A DNA stretch of 5,744 nt. Origin: Akkermansiaceae bacterium (GTDB lineage: Bacteria > Verrucomicrobiota > Verrucomicrobiia > Verrucomicrobiales > Akkermansiaceae). The stretch spans positions 1 through 5,744 of the forward strand of contig JARFRT010000169.1 in NCBI GenBank assembly GCA_029287105.1, given 5' to 3'. The number at the start of each line of letters is the position of its first letter. Position 1 is the stretch's first letter. The notes beneath the pieces were generated by a model. The model made no database searches. It saw only the letters and a program-made list of their open reading frames with translations, and was not told the DNA's origin. Position numbers and translations under genes: made by a program. This document shows positions 1 to 5,744 of this stretch, piece by piece.

Positions 1-157
1 CGGAAAAGGTCTCACCGGGAGCGATCGCGCTTGCTTCAGAGATGATCGAGGCCTCGGTCTTTTTCGGGGCCGAATCATCTGCAAATGGGTCGAATTGCGC
101 ACCGGCATATTGAAGGAGCGCCGCGAGGGAGGCAAAGAGTAGGAGAAGTCGTTTCAT
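1..157 (-). CDS. Secreted protein N-terminus, possibly DsbD-family thiol:disulfide interchange protein (partial)
   Basis: Only the first 52 codons are present; the gene continues beyond the left edge. The ATG at 155-157 opens a classic signal peptide: Lys2-Arg3, a hydrophobic core at about residues 4-15, and an Ala-Gly-Ala cleavage site near residue 20, followed by a mature start of QFDPFADD. The mature stretch is hydrophilic and then reads IAPGETFS at residues 45-52. That resembles the opening strand of the periplasmic N-terminal domain of DsbD-like reductases (a PG-x-x-F motif before a Gly-Trp-His motif), which pass electrons across the inner membrane to periplasmic thiols. The Trp-His motif, the membrane domain and the thioredoxin domain would lie outside the window, so the family call is tentative, while export is well supported. 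No Shine-Dalgarno sequence is visible upstream. The gene follows the AI-2E gene by 73 bases on the same strand. Confidence 0.5.
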   Translation of the reverse strand, partial: MKRLLLLFASLAALLQYAGAQFDPFADDSAPKKTEASIISEASAIAPGETFS

Positions 158-220
158 AGGAAATAGTGAATATTGGGATGCCAGGTTCCATTGAGAGCGT
201 CCACGGCCGGCTATGTTCCC

Positions 221-252
221 AAAAAAAATCTTATGCCAACCCGATTGGGTCG
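221..252 (-). terminator. Possible weak intrinsic terminator after the AI-2E gene
   Basis: On the minus strand the last codons form a 6-bp stem with one G-T wobble (plus-strand arms 237-242 and 247-252, loop 243-246). A run of eight T (plus-strand A at 221-228) follows just after the stop codon. The T run starts about eight bases after the stem, farther than in a good terminator, and the stem lies inside coding sequence. Termination here may therefore be partial or absent. Confidence 0.35.
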
Positions 253-1577
253 ATGGAGTCGGCTTGCATGCCGTCGTCCTCCGTCGGCGGCGGTGTCGGG
301 TCGGCGGGCGGCTCATTCAGCTTGCGCTCCCAGACATAGCGCCGGAACAGCACCTTGACGGCGGCCGTCATGGGGACAGCGAGCAGGGCGCCGATAAAGC
401 CACCGAGTAGGAGCGACCAGAAGAGCATCGAGAAAATAACCGTCATCGGGTGCAGTCCCACCGAGTCACCAACGATTTTGGGTGCGGTGATCAGCGAGTT
501 GATCTGCTGGACGACAAAGAAAATGGCAACCACGGCGGCGACATAGACCCAGGGGTTGGCACCAAGGAAATTGTGGTTGTCGACGTCGCCATAGTGGACG
601 TAGGCGATGATACATGCGGGGATGAGGCAGAGGATATTGCCAATGTAGGGGATGACGCCCAGAATGGCCATGAACAGTCCGATGACCAGACCGTAGGGGA
701 GACCGAAAAGCCAGAGGGCGATACCGACGAGTAGGCCGTCGATAAAGGCGACGAGCATCTGGCCGCGGAAGAAGGAGATCAGGTAGCCATTGATTTCCTG
801 GAGGGTGTCGATGACCTCGTTCTTGAAACGGGAGGCTTTCAAGGGGACGTATTCGTGCCAGTGCGCCTTGATGCCCGAGCTTTCCTTGAGGAAATAATAG
901 AGGTAGATCGGAGCCATGGCGAAGCCGAGCAGCAGGCCGAAAAACCCGAGGATCTTGGAAGTTCCCCCCCTTGCCCACGAGAGAATGGTTGCGACGATGT
1001 CGTCGGGAAGAAGTGCCGCGAGGCGCGTTTCCTCAAAAGGCACACGGGCCACCGCATCATCCTTCCCTGCCTCGATGGCTTTGGATTCAGGCGGGAGGGC
1101 CGGCTTGGGCGTGTCTCTGTCCAGCGTATCGGTTTCAGGGGCGAGCTGCGCGTTTTCCTCCTCGGCACGTTCGAGCCAGTAGGCGACCCATGGCTGCTCC
1201 TGGACGCCCGCGAGCACATTGACGATGTTCTCGCCGAGTTGCTGGCGGTTTTCCTCATTGCTGAGCTGTCCGATGATGGGGGGCAGAATCATCCATGCGA
1301 GCAGTCCGATGAGCACAATAAACGAAGCAAAGACGCCGATGACAGCCTTGAGCCGCGAGAGTCCCTTGTGCTGGAGCCAGGTGACGATGGGATCGAGCAG
1401 ATAGGCGACGATCCCTGCCACGGCCAGGGGGATCAGCACCGGTTGCAGGTAACCCAGCACATGGCCGGTAAGCCAGATGAGGCCTGCAATGAGCAGCCCG
1501 ATCGTGAGAATGGCGAGCCCGGTGAGGGCTCTCCAGAGAGTTTTACGTTGGAATTGAGATGGAAACCTTGGCGTCAC
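231..1577 (-). CDS. AI-2E family transporter (PerM/TqsA/YdiK-like membrane protein)
   Basis: This 448-residue polytopic inner-membrane protein has the AI-2E transporter family layout. Hydrophobic segments lie near residues 21-40, 44-64, 78-100, 208-229, 268-291, 295-325, 343-360 and 376-405. Family-typical stretches are PIYLYYFLKE at 223-232, FFRGQ at 269-273, GVIPYIG at 307-313 and the APKIVGDSVGLHP region at 365-377. Family members include E. coli TqsA, linked to autoinducer-2 export, and others linked to Na+/H+ exchange or to no known substrate, so the cargo cannot be named. The start is GTG (1575-1577), with AGGT nine bases upstream as a plausible ribosome site and no better start nearby. 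The protein is longer than the usual ~350 residues because of a charged, Pro-rich hydrophilic region between the third and fourth membrane segments (about 104-205) and an acidic Pro-rich tail (about 420-448). It lies 67 bases after the YiiX-like gene on the same strand. Confidence 0.9.
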   Translation of the reverse strand: MTPRFPSQFQRKTLWRALTGLAILTIGLLIAGLIWLTGHVLGYLQPVLIPLAVAGIVAYLLDPIVTWLQHKGLSRLKAVIGVFASFIVLIGLLAWMILPPIIGQLSNEENRQQLGENIVNVLAGVQEQPWVAYWLERAEEENAQLAPETDTLDRDTPKPALPPESKAIEAGKDDAVARVPFEETRLAALLPDDIVATILSWARGGTSKILGFFGLLLGFAMAPIYLYYFLKESSGIKAHWHEYVPLKASRFKNEVIDTLQEINGYLISFFRGQMLVAFIDGLLVGIALWLFGLPYGLVIGLFMAILGVIPYIGNILCLIPACIIAYVHYGDVDNHNFLGANPWVYVAAVVAIFFVVQQINSLITAPKIVGDSVGLHPMTVIFSMLFWSLLLGGFIGALLAVPMTAAVKVLFRRYVWERKLNEPPADPTPPPTEDDGMQADSIDPIGLA

Positions 1578-1617
1578 GAATCGAAAACCTAGCGACTTGA
1601 GAGAGGAATGCGATGGT

Positions 1618-1641
1618 AAAATCGGGCGTTAATTCCACCCG
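1618..1641 (-). terminator. Very weak terminator-like hairpin after the YiiX-like gene
   Basis: On the minus strand, a few bases after the TAG stop, a 5-bp GC-rich stem with a closing wobble (plus-strand arms 1623-1627 and 1637-1641) encloses a nine-base loop. It is followed by only four T (plus-strand A at 1618-1621). The short stem and short T run argue that transcription may read through into the AI-2E gene. Confidence 0.22.
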
Positions 1642-1644
1642 GGG

Positions 1645-2325
1645 CTATTTTTTGACCTCGGCCTTGGGCACCTCCTCGAGAAGTGTCGACTGCGCGAGGT
1701 CGGACGGGGCGACGCACAGTTCGGACATCGGCAGGTTTTTCACGGAGCCATAGCGCTGTTTGACAATCTGTTGCACGGTGGGGTGTTGCAGGTTGTAGGT
1801 GCTGAACATGCGGGGTTTGCAAAGTTTCACGCCGGCGGCTTCGTTGTAGGCCTTCCAGACGAGTTCGGAACAATAGATTTTTTCGTCGGACCACTGGAAG
1901 CGGGTATCGTAGTTTTTGCCGAGCTGGGCATTGCAGTATGTTTCCGCCTTGCGGAGGACTGCGGGTGTTATTTTTTCGTCCGCATCCTTGAGTCGCATCG
2001 CGTAGAACGACTCGGGGTTGCGTGAGATGAAGTCGGCAAGTGGTGTGATGCGGACGGGCTGCACCGCCTCGATGACCATGGGTTTGTTGTCTCGGAAAAA
2101 CACAAGCCCGACATGGGTCCACCGGGAGTTGGTGGCGGCTTTGACCGCTTTGCCTTGCTGACTTCCCGTTTCTTGAAAAACGATGTCGCCATTTTGCAGG
2201 ATATACGGGTTATGGGTGCGTGCTTTCTGGTGGCGTTCATAGGCAAAGCCCGCCAATGCGGTTGCCAGCACGAGCAACATCGCCACAAACAGCGCCCTGT
2301 TGGAAAGAAATGCAGGTTTTTTCAT
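1645..2325 (-). CDS. YiiX/YaeF-type permuted NlpC/P60 (papain-like) cysteine hydrolase, membrane-anchored
   Basis: This 226-residue protein has a basic N-terminus and one hydrophobic segment at about residues 11-28, so it is probably anchored in the inner membrane, or exported, with the enzyme domain outside the cytoplasm. The domain matches the YiiX-like family (Pfam DUF830/peptidase C92 type), a circularly permuted papain fold. NGDIVFQ (45-51) opens the fold, WTHVG carries the presumed catalytic His71, IEAVQPV (85-91) carries Glu86, and YCSELVWK (151-158) carries the presumed nucleophile Cys152. WSDEKI, directly before that Cys, is also family-typical. Relatives are predicted amidases or acyltransferases; the physiological substrate is not established. 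The ATG at 2323-2325 has GGTGA six bases upstream, a good match to the 16S anti-Shine-Dalgarno, which supports this start. The gene follows the HKD lipoprotein gene by 78 bases on the same strand, suggesting a shared envelope role. Confidence 0.88.
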   Translation of the reverse strand: MKKPAFLSNRALFVAMLLVLATALAGFAYERHQKARTHNPYILQNGDIVFQETGSQQGKAVKAATNSRWTHVGLVFFRDNKPMVIEAVQPVRITPLADFISRNPESFYAMRLKDADEKITPAVLRKAETYCNAQLGKNYDTRFQWSDEKIYCSELVWKAYNEAAGVKLCKPRMFSTYNLQHPTVQQIVKQRYGSVKNLPMSELCVAPSDLAQSTLLEEVPKAEVKK

Positions 2326-2378
2326 ACAGCTTCACCATAGCACGAATATGAATCGCGGGGAAATTGAATTTGGCGATG

Positions 2379-2402
2379 AAAAAATCGACGGAGGCGATGT
2401 CG
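2379..2402 (-). terminator. Very weak terminator-like hairpin after the HKD lipoprotein gene
   Basis: Immediately after the TAA stop, on the minus strand, a 4-bp stem (plus-strand arms 2386-2389 and 2399-2402) with a nine-base loop is followed one base later by six T (plus-strand A at 2379-2384). The position and T run suit a terminator, but the stem is short, so read-through into the YiiX-like gene is likely. Nothing else stands out in this gap except the GGTGA ribosome site of the next gene at 2332-2336. Confidence 0.25.
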
Positions 2403-2403
2403 G

Positions 2404-3684
2404 TTAAATCTGCGAGCCGATGAGTGATATCACGGCACGCGGTGGAAAGGACAGCGGGTTCCACGGAGACAGCGCCTTTTTGATTCGCCTGCATTTGAGC
2501 TTGTCCTTTTCAATAAGCTCGAGTTGTTCCCTGGCGAAGCCGGCGTCGATGACATTGACGTTGGACTCATCGTTGATGTAGAGCGAGCGCGGGTCGATGT
2601 TCGCGGAGCCAATCGATGTAAAAACCTGATCGACGACCATGACCTTGCAGTGAATCATGGAGGTTTCATACTCATAGATGTGTACTCCGGCCTTGAGCAG
2701 TTCGTCGTATTGGTAGATCGAGAGATAGCGCACCGGCCACGAATCGGTATGTTTCCAGGCGAGGATGAGTTCGACGTGGACACCGCGTTTGCGGGCGTCC
2801 AGGATCGCATCCATCATCGGCTTGTCCAGATAGACGTAGGAATTTTCAATGATGATGCTTTTCTGGGCGGAGGCCATCGCCTGCCGGTAGAGGTGGGGGA
2901 TGGTGAACAATTTGTCCAGCGGAGCCGAATTGAATGCCTGGGCCTTGATCTTTCCGGTCCGGCGAAGGGGCGGAAAGTAATCGGGGCCGGCCAATGGCTT
3001 CCCCCCGGTTTTGATCCAGTTGTCATTGAAGCCATGCTGGAGCTGGGCGACGATCGGGCCCGTCAGGCGGTAATGGTTTTCCCGCCAGTAATCCGACGAC
3101 TGGGCATTACCTAACCATGCATCGCCAATGCCGGCGCCCCCTGAGAAACCGACCGTGCCATCGACCACCATAATCTTGCGATGATCACGCGTATTCAGGC
3201 GTTGCGGTTGGAAAATGGAGAGCAGCGAGACGGGTTTGTAAATGTGCAGATCCACCCCCGCATCCCGCATGCGGCGGACGTTTTTTCTGCCCATGCTTTT
3301 GCCGCCGATGGCATCGAGGATCAGGTGGACCTTGACCCCGGCACGGGCGCGCTCGCAACAGGCACTGATGAAGTCGTCGGCGCAGGTGCCCTTGACAAAG
3401 GCGTAGGTCTCAAACGTGATGGTTTTTTTTGCCGTGCGAATAGCCCCGAGCATCGACGGGAAAATCTGGTCGCCATTGACCAAGGTTTCAATGTGGTTGC
3501 CGTAGGTCCAGGGCATCTTTGCCGTGGCTGCGATGGCGTCATCAAAGTGCTTGCTGCTCGTGGTTGCCGATCTCTGGACCGGATGCTCCTTGGCAATCCG
3601 CGTCCCGGGCGCGCACGCAGCCACAAGGATGGCCGTGGTGATGGCGAGTAGTGACGGAATGCGTAAGGTGGTGGCTTGCAACAT
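2404..3684 (-). CDS. Phospholipase D-like lipoprotein, cardiolipin synthase B type
   Basis: This 426-residue protein carries two HKD motifs of the phospholipase D superfamily: H168-x-K170-x4-D175 followed by GTVGFSGG, and H345-x-K347-x4-D352 followed by GSANID. Each sits in its own half-domain (about 65-227 and 245-400). ETLVNGDQIFPSMLGAI at 66-82 and RENHYRLTGPIV at 201-212 resemble ClsB-type cardiolipin synthases, which join two phospholipids (phosphatidylglycerol, or phosphatidylglycerol plus phosphatidylethanolamine) through a phospho-histidine intermediate. The N-terminus has a hydrophobic signal core at about residues 9-23 ending in LVAAC, a lipobox with Cys24, so a lipid-anchored extracytoplasmic enzyme is inferred. 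The ATG at 3682-3684 is chosen because it places this signal at the N-terminus; AGGAAG lies 13 bases upstream. An in-frame ATG at 3760-3762 would bury the signal. A nuclease or hydrolytic phospholipase D is the main alternative. It is the first of the minus-strand genes and diverges from uvrA. Confidence 0.87.
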   Translation of the reverse strand: MLQATTLRIPSLLAITTAILVAACAPGTRIAKEHPVQRSATTSSKHFDDAIAATAKMPWTYGNHIETLVNGDQIFPSMLGAIRTAKKTITFETYAFVKGTCADDFISACCERARAGVKVHLILDAIGGKSMGRKNVRRMRDAGVDLHIYKPVSLLSIFQPQRLNTRDHRKIMVVDGTVGFSGGAGIGDAWLGNAQSSDYWRENHYRLTGPIVAQLQHGFNDNWIKTGGKPLAGPDYFPPLRRTGKIKAQAFNSAPLDKLFTIPHLYRQAMASAQKSIIIENSYVYLDKPMMDAILDARKRGVHVELILAWKHTDSWPVRYLSIYQYDELLKAGVHIYEYETSMIHCKVMVVDQVFTSIGSANIDPRSLYINDESNVNVIDAGFAREQLELIEKDKLKCRRIKKALSPWNPLSFPPRAVISLIGSQI

Positions 3685-3779
3685 GATATTCTCACAGCTT
3701 CCTATGGCGAATGGGAACAAATGGCAAGTAATAGAATGAACGATGGATTTCCCGCGGCGCATGGTCTAAGTAATGCGGC
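3685..3779. promoter_or_regulatory. Divergent intergenic region between the HKD lipoprotein gene and uvrA
   Basis: These 95 bases must hold the 5' signals of uvrA and probably of the minus-strand gene set. On the plus strand TAGAAT (3732-3737) resembles a -10 box, but no good -35 box lies 16-18 bases upstream. On the minus strand TTGCCA and TAGGAA are 17 bases apart, but the second overlaps the ribosome site, so it is a poor promoter candidate. No clear SOS operator is seen. The role is inferred from the divergent layout, not from a motif. Confidence 0.45.
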
Positions 3780-5744
3780 GTGGACGCAATCGTGATCAAA
3801 GGAGCCCGGCAGCACAACCTGCGCGGAATCGATGTGGAAATCCCGCGCGGCAAGCTGGTTGTCATCACCGGGCCGAGTGGGAGCGGCAAGTCGTCGCTCG
3901 CCTTTCACACACTCTATGCCGAGGGCCAGAGACGGTATGTTGAAAGCCTGAGCACTTACGCCCGGCAGTTCCTTGATCAGCTTGACAAGCCGGATGTGGA
4001 TTCCATCGAGGGCCTCAGTCCGGCGATCGCCATCGAACAGCGCAGCGGGGGAATGAACCCGCGCTCGACGATTGCCACGGCCACGGAGATATACGATTAC
4101 CTGCGTATCCTCTATGCGGCGGTGGGGATACCTCACGACCCGGGCACCGGCGAAAGACTGGAGAAAATGACGGCCAAAGACATCATCGATACCCTTGCTG
4201 CACGGCCCGAAAAAACAAAAATCGTCCTGCTCGCCCCCATCCCGCGTGAGGAGTCGGGGGATGTGAAACTGCTCTTGGAAAACCTGCAGCGGCAGGGGTT
4301 TGTGCGCCTGCGTGTCAATGGTGAGATGATGGAGCTCGACGAGGCCCTCGGCCAGTGGCCGGCCAAGGTGAAGCATCTCGAGGTGGTGGTGGACAGGCTG
4401 GTGGTGCGTGCTGGCGTGATGAGCCGCCTGGCTGATTCCGTCGAAACCGCCCTCAGGATCTGCGGCGGGCAAACCATGGCACTGGTCATGGAGCCGGGCG
4501 CCGATCAGTTTGAGGAGATCTCGTTTTTAACAAGCTACCGAAACCCCGCCACCGGCTTCGAGCTGCCGGCGCTGACTCCCAAACATTTCTCGTTCAACTC
4601 CCGCCACGGTGCCTGCCCGCTTTGCCACGGGCTCGGCACCGAGATGGCCTGCGATCCCAACCTCATCGTGCCGGATCCAAGTAAGTCGATTTCAGCCGGC
4701 GCGGTCGCGATTTGGAAAAGCAACAAGCGTAAAAAATCCTGGCAGGGAAAAAAGATCGAGGCCCTTGCTGCCGAGATGGGGGCGGATATTGACCAGCCTT
4801 TCGAGGAGTTGCCTGAGGCGTTTAAACAGGCGCTTTTTTATGGCGCCGACGCTGCCCAGCTTGACGCAAACAAGGGTTTTGAAGGGCTCTGCTGCACCGT
4901 CGAACGATTTTCGCGCGAAAGCAAAAGCAATGCCGTAAGGCGGAGTATGAGCCGCTTCATGGCGTCAAGCCGGTGTTCCCGCTGTCATGGACGCAGGCTG
5001 AAACCCGAGATCCTTGCGGTAACACTGGAGGCTGGGGCCGGGGCGCCGCTGGGCATCGATCAACTCGGGGCCTTGCCGGTGGAGGACGCCCTCGCGTGGT
5101 TGAAAAATGTCATCATCCCGGAAGATCGCGGCGAAGCCCTGCAGGGGGTGTTAACTGAAATCATCCGTCGCTTGCACTTTCTCGACGATGTCGGGTTGTC
5201 GTATCTAACGCTCGACCGTGCCAGCAATACCCTCTCAGGCGGTGAAGCCCAACGCATCAGGCTCGCCACCCAGATCGGCTCCGGACTGTCCGGCGTGATC
5301 TATGTGCTCGATGAACCGAGTATCGGCCTGCACTGCGCCGATAACGCCCGCCTGATTGACGCGCTGAAACGCCTGCGTGACATCGGCAATACCGTGGTGG
5401 TCGTTGAGCATGACGAGGACACCATCCGTGCCGCCGACTGGTTGATCGACATCGGCCCCGGGGCCGGGAGTCGGGGAGGCGAGTTATTGGCCGCGGGTAA
5501 ACCTTCCGATGTGGCAAAAAACAAAAACTCGGTAACCGGCCGGTGGCTGGCGGGACATGCCGACCAGGCAGCCACCGCCACCGTGGGGGAAAAGCTGGGT
5601 GAGCTCACCATCCGCAATGCCCGCGAACACAACCTGCAAGGGATTGATGTTACCATTCCGCTCGGTTGGATGGTTGCGGTCGCCGGCCCCAGCGGCAGCG
5701 GGAAGGCGACCGTGATCGATGGGATTCTACGCCGCGCTCTGGCC
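3780..5744 (+). CDS. uvrA: UvrA, excinuclease ABC subunit A (partial; runs off the right edge)
   Basis: The frame is open for 655 codons. UvrA is the cytoplasmic ATPase that finds bulky DNA lesions and loads UvrB in nucleotide excision repair. The first ATPase domain is complete: Walker A GPSGSGKSS at residues 31-39, followed by EGQRRYVESLSTYARQFL; LSGGEAQR signature at 485-492; Walker B with YVLDEPSIGLH at 508-518; and VEHDED with switch His544. A zinc site is formed by C279-x-x-C282 and C399-x-x-C402 around the insertion domain; the UvrB-binding region lies at about 120-260. The second ATPase domain begins near residue 605 and reaches its Walker A at 636-644, where Ala643 replaces the usual Ser/Thr. 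Many UvrAs have a Cys-x-x-Cys near residue 119; here it is HDPGTG. The start is GTG at 3780, since a TAA lies three codons upstream and VDAIVIKGARQHNL matches family N-termini. No strong ribosome site is visible. A double-length UvrA is possible. Confidence 0.95.
   Translation, partial: MDAIVIKGARQHNLRGIDVEIPRGKLVVITGPSGSGKSSLAFHTLYAEGQRRYVESLSTYARQFLDQLDKPDVDSIEGLSPAIAIEQRSGGMNPRSTIATATEIYDYLRILYAAVGIPHDPGTGERLEKMTAKDIIDTLAARPEKTKIVLLAPIPREESGDVKLLLENLQRQGFVRLRVNGEMMELDEALGQWPAKVKHLEVVVDRLVVRAGVMSRLADSVETALRICGGQTMALVMEPGADQFEEISFLTSYRNPATGFELPALTPKHFSFNSRHGACPLCHGLGTEMACDPNLIVPDPSKSISAGAVAIWKSNKRKKSWQGKKIEALAAEMGADIDQPFEELPEAFKQALFYGADAAQLDANKGFEGLCCTVERFSRESKSNAVRRSMSRFMASSRCSRCHGRRLKPEILAVTLEAGAGAPLGIDQLGALPVEDALAWLKNVIIPEDRGEALQGVLTEIIRRLHFLDDVGLSYLTLDRASNTLSGGEAQRIRLATQIGSGLSGVIYVLDEPSIGLHCADNARLIDALKRLRDIGNTVVVVEHDEDTIRAADWLIDIGPGAGSRGGELLAAGKPSDVAKNKNSVTGRWLAGHADQAATATVGEKLGELTIRNAREHNLQGIDVTIPLGWMVAVAGPSGSGKATVIDGILRRALA

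Noticed and set aside
855..1592. 245-residue open frame on the plus strand
   Set aside because: It is antisense to the AI-2E gene, whose membrane segments and family motifs are clear. Its translation is charged, low in hydrophobic residues and resembles no family.
1589..2122. 177-residue open frame on the minus strand overlapping the YiiX-like gene
   Set aside because: It is another frame of the same strand as a gene with conserved His, Glu and Cys motifs, and its translation is Arg- and Pro-rich without features.
2524..3114. 196-residue open frame on the plus strand
   Set aside because: It lies opposite the two HKD half-domains, whose catalytic motifs fix the true frame on the minus strand.
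3701..3720. Possible LexA/SOS operator upstream of uvrA (TTCC...GGAA inverted arms, and a GAACA half-site)
   Set aside because: The arms do not have the spacing of the LexA boxes I know (for example TGTTC-N4-GAACA or CTGT-N8-ACAG); only one half-site matches, which is expected by chance.
3685..3762. 26-codon N-terminal extension of the HKD lipoprotein from the ATG at 3760-3762
   Set aside because: It would place the signal core and lipobox internally, and it extends almost across the divergent spacer. The downstream ATG at 3682-3684 gives a standard lipoprotein signal.
3773..3775. ATG just upstream of the chosen uvrA start
   Set aside because: It is in a different frame from the UvrA reading frame. 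The in-frame GTG at 3780 gives the family-typical N-terminus.
3702..4472. 256-residue open frame on the minus strand opposite the start of uvrA
   Set aside because: It is antisense to well-conserved UvrA codons, has no recognisable domain, is rich in His, Pro and Arg as expected of a shadow frame in GC-rich DNA, and overlaps the upstream region of the HKD gene.

Overview
The window is compact, protein-rich bacterial DNA of moderately high GC content. It holds four genes on the minus strand and one divergent gene on the plus strand, the first and last cut by the window edges. The composition, the short presumed DsbD-like secreted protein and the UvrA variant are most compatible with a member of the Planctomycetes-Verrucomicrobia-Chlamydiae group, probably a verrucomicrobium. 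That placement is an inference from remembered family features, not from a search.

Layout. Positions 1-157 (minus) encode the signal peptide and first residues of a secreted protein, possibly the N-terminus of a DsbD-family thiol:disulfide interchange protein. Positions 231-1577 (minus) encode an AI-2E (PerM/TqsA/YdiK) family polytopic membrane protein with an enlarged hydrophilic loop. Positions 1645-2325 (minus) encode a membrane-anchored YiiX/YaeF-type permuted NlpC/P60 cysteine hydrolase. Positions 2404-3684 (minus) encode a lipoprotein with two HKD phospholipase D motifs, of the cardiolipin synthase B type. A 95-base divergent spacer separates it from uvrA (3780 to the window end, plus), the DNA-damage recognition ATPase of nucleotide excision repair. 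The uvrA frame is open throughout and the gene runs off the right edge.

The four minus-strand genes all concern the cell envelope: phospholipid transfer, a papain-like hydrolase of a lineage linked to lipid or peptide amide bonds, a multi-pass transporter-like protein, and a secreted protein. Each gap (67-78 bases) holds at most a weak terminator-like hairpin, so partial co-transcription is possible but not shown. uvrA is functionally unrelated and transcribed away from them.

I see no RNA gene, CRISPR array, insertion sequence or mobile element, and no clearly new system. The points most worth a second look are in UvrA: the second ATPase Walker A reads GSGKAT instead of GSGKST, and the early Cys-x-x-Cys pair seen in many UvrAs is missing. 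Both fit the idea that this is the first half of a chlamydia-like double UvrA. The presumed extracytoplasmic location of the HKD enzyme is also of interest.
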